A DNA stretch of 18,328 bases, taken from the NCBI GenBank assembly GCA_023249695.1, contig JAHFCD010000003.1, forward strand, positions 1-18,328, given 5' to 3'. The translations under genes were made by a program, and so were the position numbers. Of the stretch, positions 1 to 5,989 are shown one piece after another (within the stretch, counting starts at the first letter, position 1; every line of letters starts with the position of its first letter). This stretch comes from Elusimicrobiota bacterium (GTDB lineage Bacteria; Elusimicrobiota; Elusimicrobia; UBA1565; UBA9628). The notes below the pieces were generated by a model that was not told where the DNA came from, ran no database searches, and worked only from the letters and a program-made list of their open reading frames with translations.

Positions 1-1361
1 GTCCACCAGGGGAAGTTCGTGTTCACGCCGAGCGCGATCTTCGCGTCCTTGACGAGCGCGCGGTACAGCGGGCTGTCCTCGCCGGCGCCCAGGATCTCGC
101 CGAGCAAGGTCAGCGCCCAGTAGTCCTTGGTGCCGCGCGCGGGCGCGTTCCAGGCCGTCATCAGAAGGGGGACCTTCGCGAACTTATCCTCGATCATGCG
201 GCGGGTCTCGCCGGTCATGCGCGGCTCGGACAGATCGGGGGCGGGCGCGATGACGCGCGTCTCGAGCGGGCCGTAGAAGCGCTCCGCGAGCTCGCGGGCC
301 TCCTCCTCGGTCACGTCGCCGGCGAGGGACAGCACCGCGTTATTGGGCGCGTAGTGCGAGAGATAGAAGGCGCGGACGTCCTCGAGGCGGGCGTTGCGCA
401 CGTCCTCGGCCTCGCCGATCGTCGTGTGCTGGTTCTCCCACTTTCCGAAGGCGGTCTCGGCCATGCCGGCGTCGCGGGCCTTGGCGTAGGCGGAGTTGAT
501 GTAGCGCAGGCGCATCTCCTCGAGCACGACCTGCTTCTCGAGGGCCAGCGCTCGATCGTCCACGTTGAGGGTGCTCATGCGCTCGGCTTCGGCCCAGAGG
601 ACGGTCTTGAGCGCCGACTTCGGAACGACGGAGTGGTAGGTCGTGTTCGAGCGCATCGTGTACGCGTTGCGCACGCCGCCGTTGGACTCGATGAGGTGGG
701 AGATCTCGCGGGGCTTGAGGGACTTCGTGCCCTGGGCCATCAGATGCTCGAACAGGTGGGCGAAGCCGGAGAGGCCGGGCGTCTCGTTCTGGGAGCCGAC
801 CTTGTAGGTGACGGAGACGGCGACGACCGGGCTGGTCTTGTCCGTGTGCACGACGACCTGGAGGCCGTTCTTGAGGGTGAAGGTCTTCACCGGGAGAGAG
901 AGGCTCGGAGCCGCGGCCTCGGACGCCGACGCGGGGACGGGGGTTTCCTCGGCCGCGGGCCGCTTCGTGGACTCGCCGTCGAAGGCGCGGGCCGAATTGT
1001 CGGGGGCCTCGGGCGTGGCGGCGGCGGATTGAAGAACGGGAAGGGCGCGGGCGGGTTCGGGCGTGACGGCCTTGATGGGGTCCATGGTTTTGGCGGCGGC
1101 CGGGGCGACGACGCGGGCGGCGGCCGGCACGGCCATGATAGCGGATAGGGAAGGGGTCAGCGCGGGGGCCAACGACGGGGTCAACGACATCAGGTTGGGA
1201 ACGGCGAGAGAGGGGGCGCCCAAGGCGGGGGCGGAATTCAAGGCGGGCAGTCCGAGGGCGGGAACCGACGTCATCGTGCCGGCGCGCCCGACCATGGTTT
1301 GCGCCTGCGCCAACGGCTGCATCGTCAAAATTAAGGCAAGCGACACGTTCATGGTCTTCAT
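1..1361 (-). CDS. Secreted M16-family zinc metallopeptidase, C-terminal part outside window
   Basis: Insulinase-type (M16) zinc protease, probably acting on peptides outside the cytoplasm. About 453 codons are visible; the end lies beyond base 1. Residues 1-20 form a signal peptide (hydrophobic stretch ending near LAQA). Residues 25-155 are a low-complexity Ala/Pro/Leu/Ser linker with recurring PxL units. The peptidase domain starts near residue 157. The inverted zinc motif HLFEH is at residues 202-206, and the third ligand is expected at E281/E282 (VVLEE), which fits the HxxEH-x74-76-E pattern. SNGGVRNAYT near 226-235 matches the conserved region after the zinc motif. The start chosen is ATG at 1361; no Shine-Dalgarno is visible and a TAAAAT box lies 8 nt upstream. 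A second in-frame ATG at 1352 is possible. It is divergent from the vWA gene. A larger M16 peptidase lies at 11581. Sure of family; substrate unknown. Confidence 0.93.
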   Translation of the reverse strand, partial: MKTMNVSLALILTMQPLAQAQTMVGRAGTMTSVPALGLPALNSAPALGAPSLAVPNLMSLTPSLAPALTPSLSAIMAVPAAARVVAPAAAKTMDPIKAVTPEPARALPVLQSAAATPEAPDNSARAFDGESTKRPAAEETPVPASASEAAAPSLSLPVKTFTLKNGLQVVVHTDKTSPVVAVSVTYKVGSQNETPGLSGFAHLFEHLMAQGTKSLKPREISHLIESNGGVRNAYTMRSNTTYHSVVPKSALKTVLWAEAERMSTLNVDDRALALEKQVVLEEMRLRYINSAYAKARDAGMAETAFGKWENQHTTIGEAEDVRNARLEDVRAFYLSHYAPNNAVLSLAGDVTEEEARELAERFYGPLETRVIAPAPDLSEPRMTGETRRMIEDKFAKVPLLMTAWNAPARGTKDYWALTLLGEILGAGEDSPLYRALVKDAKIALGVNTNFPWW

Positions 1362-1369
1362 ATAGGAAG

Positions 1370-1375
1370 ATTTTA
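1370..1375 (-). promoter_or_regulatory. -10 box (TAAAAT) of the M16 peptidase gene, near-leaderless
   Basis: TAAAAT on the minus strand ends 8 nt before the ATG at 1361, so the expected +1 (about 1363) leaves a leader of only about 2 nt. The -35 region is weak (AAGGCA at 17 bp). This fits the short-leader pattern of other genes here, but the call rests mostly on the -10 box and the absent Shine-Dalgarno sequence. Confidence 0.45.
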
Positions 1376-1493
1376 GCCCCTGAAGCCCGATTTGCCTTGG
1401 GACCGATGGCCCAGAGAGGGCGCGGATTAGGGCCTAGGCGATAGGACCGTCCGCTGCCGGCGTTGGGGGCGTCGGGAACTTTTTCGTCGCGGC

Positions 1494-1529
1494 TGGGTCA
1501 CAGACCCAACGGCCAAGGGCCGGGGGAGG
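1494..1529 (+). promoter_or_regulatory. Two tandem leader hairpins abutting the vWA gene's Shine-Dalgarno
   Basis: TGGGTC-aca-GACCCA (1494-1508) is followed at once by CGGCC-aag-GGCCG (1510-1522), then a strong GGAGG (1525-1529) 8 nt before the ATG at 1538. The second stem ends within the G-run that leads into the Shine-Dalgarno. Such hairpins may affect ribosome access or mRNA stability; this is inference. I see no convincing -35/-10 pair upstream. Confidence 0.5.
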
Positions 1530-1537
1530 CGGATAAC

Positions 1538-2638
1538 ATGAAGACTCAACTTGGGCTTGTCGCGGCGGTTCTGATGACGGTCGTTTCGTTCGGGCAGGCG
1601 GCGGAAACCGCGGCGCGGCCCAGCGTCGAGGTCGTCTTCGTCATCGACACGACCTCGTCGATGGGCGGCCTCATCGAGGGCGCCAAGCAGCGCATCTGGG
1701 CCATCGCCAACGAGATCGCGAAGGGGCGCCCGGCGCCGAGGGTCAAGATGGGCCTGGTCGCCTTCCGCGACAAGGGCGACTCCTACGTCACCAAGGTCTT
1801 CGACCTGTCCGAGAACCTGGACAACACCTACAAGGACCTGCTCACGCTCGCCGCCGAGGGCGGAGGCGACGGGCCCGAGCACGTGATCGCGGGGCTCGAC
1901 GCCGCGGTCGAGCAGATCGCCTGGAGCAAGGATCCCAAGACCTTCAAGGTCGTCTACCTGGTCGGCGACGCGCCCCCGCATGAGGACTACCCCGAGGCTC
2001 CGACGCTCGCCTCGGTGCTGCAGAAGGCGGTGCGCCGCGGCCTGATCGTGAACTCGGTCCAGTGCGGGACGGACGCGCAGGCCACGGTCGCCTTCAACCA
2101 CATCTCCCGCATGGGCGAAGGGCGACTGCTGCCGGTGCCCCAGGACGGCGGGATGATCGCGGTCGCGACCCCGTTCGACGACCGGATGGCGTCGCTCTCG
2201 GCCAAGCTCGAGGGCACGGGCCTCGCCTACGGCGGGGGCAAGGCCGCGGCGCGCGAATCGGGGATGCTCGCGGCGGCCGTGCGCGGCATGGCGTCGGCGC
2301 CGGCGGCGGCGGAGCGGGCGGAGTACAAGGCGCGCGCCGGCTTCGCGGTCAACTCGGACCTGGCCGCGGCCGTCGCGGAGAACCGCGTGGCTCTGAAGGA
2401 TGTTAAGGAAGACGAACTGCCGGACGCCCTGCGCGAAGTGTCTTCGGACAAGCGCGAGGCGAAGCTCAACGAGATCTCGTCCGAGCGCCGGAAGCTCAAG
2501 AAGGAGATGGACGGCCTGATCGTCGAGCGCGCCTCTTGGCTGAAGAATCAGTCGGGGGCGAAGCGCGCGGACTCCTTCGACACGCGTCTGGTGGAGGCGC
2601 TGAAGGTTCAGGCCGCGAAGAAGGGGATCGTCTACTAA
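1538..2638 (+). CDS. Secreted von Willebrand factor A (vWA) domain protein
   Basis: A 366-residue exported protein with a vWA domain, a metal-dependent adhesion fold used for protein-protein contacts. Residues 1-21 are a Sec signal peptide (cleavage probably after GQA). The MIDAS motif is DTTSS at residues 37-41 (DxTxS form), and GGGDGPEHVIAGLDAA near residue 110 supplies the later MIDAS region. VYLVGDAPPHEDY follows. Residues after about 290 are charged and helical (KREAKLNEISSERRKLKKEM), probably coiled coil. The start is ATG 1538 because GGGGGAGG lies 8 nt upstream and the signal peptide begins there; an in-frame ATG at 1463 would add 25 residues with no signal character. It is monocistronic and closed by the terminator at 2662-2712. 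The ligand is not predictable. Confidence 0.9.
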   Translation: MKTQLGLVAAVLMTVVSFGQAAETAARPSVEVVFVIDTTSSMGGLIEGAKQRIWAIANEIAKGRPAPRVKMGLVAFRDKGDSYVTKVFDLSENLDNTYKDLLTLAAEGGGDGPEHVIAGLDAAVEQIAWSKDPKTFKVVYLVGDAPPHEDYPEAPTLASVLQKAVRRGLIVNSVQCGTDAQATVAFNHISRMGEGRLLPVPQDGGMIAVATPFDDRMASLSAKLEGTGLAYGGGKAAARESGMLAAAVRGMASAPAAAERAEYKARAGFAVNSDLAAAVAENRVALKDVKEDELPDALREVSSDKREAKLNEISSERRKLKKEMDGLIVERASWLKNQSGAKRADSFDTRLVEALKVQAAKKGIVY

Positions 2639-2661
2639 GAGGCGGTTCCTGTAAAAGGGAA

Positions 2662-2712
2662 GGCCCCGGCCGCTTCGCCAAAGGCGAATCGCACCGGGGC
2701 CCTCCTCATTTT
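2662..2712 (+). terminator. Intrinsic terminator after the vWA gene
   Basis: Outer stem GGCCCCGG (2662-2669) pairs with CCGGGGCC (2694-2701). An inner stem TTCGCC-aaa-GGCGAA lies inside. The hairpin is followed by CTCCTCATTTT, a modest U-tract. It lies 23 nt after the stop codon. Confidence 0.85.
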
Positions 2713-2769
2713 GTCGGGAAAATTTTACATGCTAAAAAATTGTTTTACATGTATTTTTTTAATAACGAC

Positions 2770-2798
2770 TTGACAGAGGCCGGGGCGGCTGTTACACT
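2770..2798 (+). promoter_or_regulatory. Consensus sigma70 promoter of vapBC, giving a leaderless mRNA
   Basis: TTGACA (2770-2775), 17-bp spacer, TACACT (2793-2798). The expected +1, seven bases past the -10, is A2805, the first base of the vapB ATG. No Shine-Dalgarno is present. The AT-rich stretch 2712-2769 just upstream, unlike the surrounding DNA, could act as an UP-like element or operator region; it holds TTTTACATG twice (2725 and 2744). Confidence 0.85.
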
Positions 2799-2804
2799 GA
2801 GCTC

Positions 2805-3026
2805 ATGGTCACGACACTGAGCGATCGCGGGCAGACGGCGATTCCGGCCCGCATCCGCAAGCGCTTCAAGCTCAAGGCCCATCAGCAGCTGGAGTGGGCG
2901 GACGATGGGAAGGTCATCTATGTCCTTCCCGTCGCCAAGGACCCCATCGCCGCTTTCCGCGGATCGGCTTCGAAAGGGCTGACGAAGGCTTTGCTGGCCG
3001 GCAGACGGGAAGATGCCCGCCGCTGA
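2805..3026 (+). CDS. vapB: VapB-type antitoxin, SpoVT/AbrB DNA-binding fold
   Basis: A 73-residue antitoxin. Residues 1-45 form an AbrB/MazE-type swapped-hairpin domain, recognisable by DRGQTAIPARIRKRFKL, which normally dimerises and binds the operon's own promoter. The C-terminal part (KDPIAAFRGSASKGLTKALL, then Arg-rich) fits the flexible toxin-binding tail. It precedes and overlaps the PIN-domain toxin gene by 14 nt, the usual type II toxin-antitoxin order. The start at 2805 is set by the promoter: the predicted transcript begins at this ATG. Autoregulation is expected from the family. Function is secure at family level; the pairing is inferred from overlap. Confidence 0.9.
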   Translation: MVTTLSDRGQTAIPARIRKRFKLKAHQQLEWADDGKVIYVLPVAKDPIAAFRGSASKGLTKALLAGRREDARR

Positions 3027-3435
3027 GCTCTTCGTTCTCGACACCTCGGCGTTGCTCAGCCTGAGGGAGAACGAGCCCGGCGCGTCCGAGGTCGAGGCGA
3101 TACTCCGGCAGCACGGCAAGAAGGGAGCGGTCTTCATCAGCTTCATGTCGATCATGGAGCTGGCCTACGTCTTGGAGCAGGAGCAGGGCGAATCCGCCGC
3201 CCGCCAAGGCGTTCTGCAGCTCAAGCAGCTGCCTCTTGAAGTCGTGGAGAGCGACGAGCCTCTCGGGCTGGCCGCGGCGCGGATCAAGGCCGGTCACAAG
3301 CTCTCCGTCGCCGACGCCTGGATCGCCGCGACGGCGGAGCGTCTGGGCGCGACCTTGGTGCACAAGGATCCCGAGTTCGCGCCCCTTGAGGGGCTCATCC
3401 GTCTGAAAGCGCTGCCGCCGAAGACCGGCCGCTAG
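3013..3435 (+). CDS. vapC: VapC-type PIN-domain ribonuclease toxin
   Basis: A 140-residue PIN-domain RNase, the toxin of a VapBC module; family members usually cleave tRNA or rRNA at single sites using Mg2+. The acidic active site is complete: D10 (LDTSALL), E49 (SIMEL), D101 (SVADAWIAAT) and D119 (VHKDPEF). Length is typical. The ATG at 3013 lies inside the end of vapB, so translation is probably coupled; GGGAAG immediately upstream is a poor Shine-Dalgarno. The stop codon TAG is part of a CTAG that is duplicated at the far side of the inverted-repeat element starting at 3436, so an insertion seems to have occurred exactly at the gene's end without changing the protein. tRNA-Cys lies 180 bp downstream on the other strand. 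Confidence 0.93.
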   Translation: MPAAELFVLDTSALLSLRENEPGASEVEAILRQHGKKGAVFISFMSIMELAYVLEQEQGESAARQGVLQLKQLPLEVVESDEPLGLAAARIKAGHKLSVADAWIAATAERLGATLVHKDPEFAPLEGLIRLKALPPKTGR

Positions 3436-3574
3436 GAGCCTGAGCAATTAAGTCGGGTCCTGCTCTGTTTAAACGGCAAACGGAGCGCCTAAGGATATTG
3501 CTTCCAACGTTGGAAGCGAGAATCGACGAAGGAGCTGGCCGACCTGAATGCCCGCGGACTAATTGCTCAGGTTC
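3436..3574. mobile_element. MITE-like element, 139 bp, with terminal inverted repeats and CTAG direct repeats
   Basis: Left end GAGCCTGAGCAATTAAGTC (3436-3454) and right end GACTAATTGCTCAGGTTC (3557-3574) are inverted copies with one mismatch and one indel. CTAG lies outside both ends (3432-3435 and 3575-3578) and could be a 4-bp target duplication. CTAG is the type of target used by IS5-group elements (YTAR), so mobilisation by such a transposase is possible but unproven; none is in the window. Inside are a hairpin (CTCTGTTT/AAACGGAG, about 3464-3486) and a perfect 18-bp palindrome at 3500-3517 near the centre. No ORF of note. It could instead be a REP-like or structured RNA element. Confidence 0.6.
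3500..3517. repeat. Perfect 18-bp palindrome GCTTCCAACGTTGGAAGC
   Basis: Perfect dyad near the middle of the inverted-repeat element. Its core TTCCA-ACGT-TGGAA recurs with one changed base at 16096-16109. The form suits a dimeric repressor operator or a cruciform/transposon recognition site; which one is unknown. Confidence 0.7.
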
Positions 3575-3614
3575 CTAGCTTCGCTCAGGCAAGTCCGACG
3601 GGGAAGGCTGAAAG

Positions 3615-3691
3615 TGGAGGTGCGAGCGGGATTCGAACCCGCGAATAATGGTTTTGCAGACCATCCCCTTAGACCACTTGGGTATCGCACC
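3615..3691 (-). tRNA. tRNA-Cys (GCA)
   Basis: A complete cloverleaf on the minus strand. The acceptor stem GGTGCGA/TCGCACC has seven pairs. The anticodon stem ATGGT/ACCAT encloses the loop CTGCAAA with anticodon GCA. The T arm is GCGGG-TTCGAAT-CCCGC, the discriminator is U, and the 3' CCA is encoded (3615-3617). It delivers cysteine for UGC/UGU codons. The upstream sequence (3692-3720) is AT-rich with TAATAC/CATAAT boxes that could be its -10. No clear U-tract follows the 3' end. Confidence 0.96.
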
Positions 3692-4061
3692 GAAATCGAA
3701 TTATGTATTACGGCTCTACCGAATTATTAGCCCGTTAGAATAAGGGCCGAAATTCATCCTGCAAAAATGTGCGATTTGGAGAGCGATCGGGCTCTCCGCG
3801 TCGTTTGAAGGCCCTTGGTTCAGTGCGTACGTCATACGGATTAGGCTTGAACCCAACACCGGGCGAAATGCATCGAGCAATTATAGCACGGTCCGATGAC
3901 TCCCCGTGTTCCCGGACGGCTTATCATTTCAGCGCGTCAGGGAAGACAGGAAGGCTGGTAGCCGCCGCGCGTCCAAACGGTGAACGGGGGCTTGGTCTTG
4001 CCGGCGGCGAGGAGCCGTCTTCGGCGCTGAGAATTCGAGGCATCGTACTGCAAGTATAAGC
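3692..4061. other. Gene-free stretch of about 370 bp
   Basis: Lower in GC than the neighbours and without coding character. The longest frame (3769-4059, plus) would give 96 residues with no recognisable motif, no Shine-Dalgarno and codon use unlike nearby genes, so I do not call it. A hairpin GGAGAGC/GCTCTCC is at about 3777-3797. I looked for SRP, RNase P and tmRNA signatures and saw none. The 3692-3760 part probably holds the tRNA-Cys promoter. Confidence 0.6.
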
Positions 4062-4083
4062 GGCGGCGCCGACGGGCGCCGCC
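4062..4083 (-). terminator. Strong hairpin after the minus-strand receiver pair
   Basis: GGCGGCGCC (4062-4070), loop GACG, GGCGCCGCC (4075-4083): a perfect 9-bp stem beginning 6 nt after the stop of the receiver gene read leftwards. The sequence following on the minus strand (GCTTATACTTG) has only a weak U-run, so it may be an imperfect intrinsic terminator or a 3'-end stabiliser. Confidence 0.6.
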
Positions 4084-4088
4084 AGGCA

Positions 4089-4535
4089 TCAGATAAAATT
4101 CGCTAAAGCCGCGCTATTGCTGTTTTGTTTGAGGAGATCTTCGATTTTGGAGAGCAAAACCAGCCGTTCGACGGGCTTGGTCAGGTAGGCGCTCGCCCCG
4201 GCTTCCTGGCCCAGGAGAAACCCCTCGTCCGAGTCCACTCCCGTGAGGAACAGGATCGGCAGTCCGGCGTAGGCCGGATGGGCGCGCACGCTCGCGCACA
4301 GCTTGAAGCCGTTGGCCCCGGTCATTTTCACGTCCGTGATCAGCAGGTCGGGGGCGATGGCATCCTCATCGCCGTCGAGCCATTCCTCCGCGTTTGCGAA
4401 GCTGATCGTGTCGTAACTCGGACGAAGCCAGCCTTGGATGAGCGCGCGGAAATCCGGATCGTCCTCGACGATCGCGATGCGGGGCCGCTCTAGGCTCAGC
4501 TGCGGCGCCGGGCGTGTCTTATTTCGGGTCTTCAT
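4089..4535 (-). CDS. Stand-alone response-regulator receiver protein
   Basis: 148 residues made almost entirely of one CheY-like receiver domain. The acidic pocket is E24-D25-D26, the phosphoacceptor is D68 (LLITDVKM), the switch residue is T98 (LFLTG), and the conserved lysine is K120 (LTKPVE). There is no output domain, so it would act by protein-protein contact or as a phosphorelay intermediate. The ATG at 4535 has GGAGGAGG about 9 nt upstream and lies inside the end of the preceding receiver gene (17-nt overlap), so the two are translated together. It resembles the receivers at 5990 and 6400 (xDFxxxxxxxL...APDLxxxD), suggesting local duplication. Its cognate kinase is not present; a kinase tail remains at 4925-5029. 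Confidence 0.93.
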   Translation of the reverse strand: MKTRNKTRPAPQLSLERPRIAIVEDDPDFRALIQGWLRPSYDTISFANAEEWLDGDEDAIAPDLLITDVKMTGANGFKLCASVRAHPAYAGLPILFLTGVDSDEGFLLGQEAGASAYLTKPVERLVLLSKIEDLLKQNSNSAALANFI

Positions 4536-4944
4536 GCGCGTGTCCTCCTCCGCCGGCGTTGACGATACCGAAATCGGCCGTGAGAGCCTCGAGCAGATCG
4601 GCTTCCTTGTAAGGCTTGAGCAGGAGTTGAGTGACGCCCTCGGCCAAGGCGCGCCTTTCCAAATCCGGAGACAGCCAGGCGGTCATGATGATGACCTTGG
4701 TCTTTCGCGTCCGCGCATCCTCGCGCAGGCTGCGGCAGAGACGCCAGCCGTCGAGCTTCGGCATGGCGAGATCGATGAGGGCGATGTCGGGCCGGAACTG
4801 CACGGCTCGGGACAGCCCGTCGGCGCCGTCGTAGGCGACGGCGACTTCGTAACGGCCGTCGGCGGCCAGGCGTAGGGCCAACGGCTGGACGAGGTCGCGC
4901 TCGTCGTCGACGATCAGTATTTTTTTACGAGTTGGCGTGGACAT
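4519..4944 (-). CDS. Stand-alone response-regulator receiver protein, downstream of a kinase remnant
   Basis: 141 residues, one receiver domain: D13/D14 region (LIVDDERD), phosphoacceptor D58 (ALIDLAMPKLDGW), T88 (IIMTAW), K110 (LLKPYKE). The C-terminal tail GGGGHAHEDPK is short and polar. I choose ATG 4944 because GAGG lies 6-7 nt upstream and the next residues lead straight into the receiver fold. The frame is open further up to 5064, but those residues read as the wrong frame of a kinase C-terminus. The start overlaps the stop of that kinase fragment by 20 nt, the usual coupling of kinase and regulator genes. It probably forms one transcript with the receiver at 4089-4535. Confidence 0.92.
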   Translation of the reverse strand: MSTPTRKKILIVDDERDLVQPLALRLAADGRYEVAVAYDGADGLSRAVQFRPDIALIDLAMPKLDGWRLCRSLREDARTRKTKVIIMTAWLSPDLERRALAEGVTQLLLKPYKEADLLEALTADFGIVNAGGGGHAHEDPK

Positions 4945-5029
4945 GGGTATCCTCATCGCTCGGCTCGATCGGAGGCTTGGAGGACAGCGGCAGCGTGAAG
5001 CGGAAGCGCGCGCCATGTCCTCGGCCGCC
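4925..5029 (-). pseudogene. C-terminal remnant of a sensor histidine kinase
   Basis: In the minus frame ending at TAA 4925-4927, about 34 residues read GGRGHGARFRFTLPLSS and then a polar tail. G-x-G-x-G-A-x-F-x-F-x-L-P is the typical end of a HATPase_c domain after the G2 box. Upstream (5030-5100) the frame stays open for about 20 codons but has no kinase character: the N, G1 and F boxes and the HisKA domain are absent. The rest of the gene appears to have been deleted, with the break near 5030. The fragment overlaps the following receiver start as an intact kinase-regulator pair would. Probably non-functional. Confidence 0.72.
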
Positions 5030-5151
5030 TCTTGAATGAGCGCGATCGGTGTGTCGCCGCTCACGCGCCTCGGCGCGGACTTTTCTCGTGACGGGGCTCA
5101 TTCGACCTCCGGGGCTCGTGAGAGTTTAATTCGAAAACAGGGGCCCTACAA

Positions 5152-5178
5152 TGTCGGCGTTGTCAGCGGGGTCAGCGC
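5152..5178 (+). promoter_or_regulatory. Three tandem 9-bp direct repeats over the -35 box of the OmpR-type regulator
   Basis: TGTCGGCGT (5152-5160), TGTCAGCGG (5161-5169) and GGTCAGCGC (5170-5178) are contiguous and share the pattern KGTCRGCGB. They cover the -35 element and half of the spacer. OmpR/PhoB-type regulators bind direct repeats, usually spaced 10-11 bp, so these could be an autoregulatory operator for the gene at 5195; the 9-bp period is slightly short. Confidence 0.5.
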
Positions 5179-5188
5179 TCTGTATAAT
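5160..5188 (+). promoter_or_regulatory. Consensus sigma70 promoter, leaderless GTG-start regulator
   Basis: TTGTCA (5160-5165), 17-bp spacer, perfect TATAAT (5183-5188). The expected +1 is G5195, the first base of the GTG start codon. No Shine-Dalgarno is present. Confidence 0.85.
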
Positions 5189-5194
5189 ACGCGC

Positions 5195-5893
5195 GTGCCG
5201 CCCCGATGCAGGATACTGCTCGTTGACGATGAGCCCGACAGCCGGCGAATTTACGGCGACGTACTCAAGGCCGAGGGATACGTCGTCACGTGCGCCGGCG
5301 GCGCTCGAGAGGCGTTCGAGGCGGCGGTCGAGGCGGTTCCCGACCTCGTGCTTTCCGACGTCTCGATGCCCGGCGGCAGCGGCCTTTCGCTGCTCTCGAA
5401 GCTCCGTGCCGAGAAGAAGACCTCGCGCGTGCCCTTCATCCTTATGTCCGGCGTTCACAAGGGGGCCGGAGACCAGGCCGAAGGCCTCGATCAAGGCGCC
5501 GACGACTACCTTCCGAAGCCGGTCTCGCCGGCCTTGATCCGCGCCAAGGTCGCGGCGGTCCTGCGCCGCTACGGCGCGCCGGAGGAGCTGAGCGAGCAGC
5601 TCAGAAGCCATGGACTCGTCATCGACGTGTCCGCGCGCACGGTCATGGTCTCGGGCAAGTGCGTGGCGCTCACCCGCAAGGAGTTCGACCTCCTGACGAC
5701 CTTCCTTCGCAAAGCAGGGCGCGTTCTCTCCGCGGCGTTCCTGCTCGAGACCGTCTGGGGCTATGATCCGGCGGACTACTCGGATCCGCACACGATCGGC
5801 GTGCACGTCTCGACGCTGCGCCGTAAAATCGGCGAGAAGATCGGGTCGCGCATCATCGCCGTGCCGGGCCTCGGCTACCGCTTCGACGCCTAG
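5195..5893 (+). CDS. OmpR/PhoB-family response regulator
   Basis: 232 residues. The receiver domain (about 6-122) has D11-D12, phosphoacceptor D55 (LVLSDVSMPGGSG), S85 in the switch position and K108 (LPKPVS). The winged-helix Trans_reg_C domain (about 135-230) has LTRKEFDLLTTFLRKAGRVLS, the recognition-helix region HTIGVHVSTLRRKI and the terminal hairpin GLGYRF. It should bind direct-repeat DNA when phosphorylated. The start is GTG 5195: the promoter's +1 coincides with it, and the receiver fold begins seven residues later. The frame stays open 53 codons upstream to 5036, but that includes the promoter and reads as non-conserved sequence. No partner kinase is adjacent; the nearest trace is the divergent remnant at 4925-5029. 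Confidence 0.93.
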   Translation: MPPRCRILLVDDEPDSRRIYGDVLKAEGYVVTCAGGAREAFEAAVEAVPDLVLSDVSMPGGSGLSLLSKLRAEKKTSRVPFILMSGVHKGAGDQAEGLDQGADDYLPKPVSPALIRAKVAAVLRRYGAPEELSEQLRSHGLVIDVSARTVMVSGKCVALTRKEFDLLTTFLRKAGRVLSAAFLLETVWGYDPADYSDPHTIGVHVSTLRRKIGEKIGSRIIAVPGLGYRFDA

Positions 5894-5946
5894 CCGCCGC
5901 TCGTAAATTTGGCGGATATTTGGTGGTCTCCGACCCTTTCGGCGGC

Positions 5947-5952
5947 TATACT
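5947..5952 (+). promoter_or_regulatory. -10 box (TATACT) before the tandem receiver genes
   Basis: TATACT lies 37 nt before the ATG at 5990, giving a leader of about 31 nt that contains GGGAGG (5976-5981). The -35 match is poor (TGGTCT at 17 bp). Unlike its neighbours, this transcript would carry a normal leader and Shine-Dalgarno. Confidence 0.45.
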
Positions 5953-5989
5953 TCTTCCACGCTCGCCCCGGCGCTGGGAGGCTCGATCC

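Noticed and set aside
354..1148. 264-codon plus-strand frame over the first M16 gene
   Set aside because: Gly/Arg-rich shadow of the minus-strand peptidase, with no motif.
3431..3579. Integron attC site as an explanation for the inverted repeat after vapC
   Set aside because: The ends lack the RYYYAAC/GTTRRRY core pair, and no integrase or cassette array is present; CTAG direct repeats fit transposition better.
3769..4059. 96-codon plus-strand frame in the gene-free stretch
   Set aside because: No Shine-Dalgarno, no promoter at leaderless distance, codon use unlike neighbours and no recognisable motif.
4945..5064. N-terminal extension of the receiver gene to an ATG at 5064
   Set aside because: The extension is the shifted frame of a kinase C-terminus and has no receiver character; ATG 4944 has its own Shine-Dalgarno.
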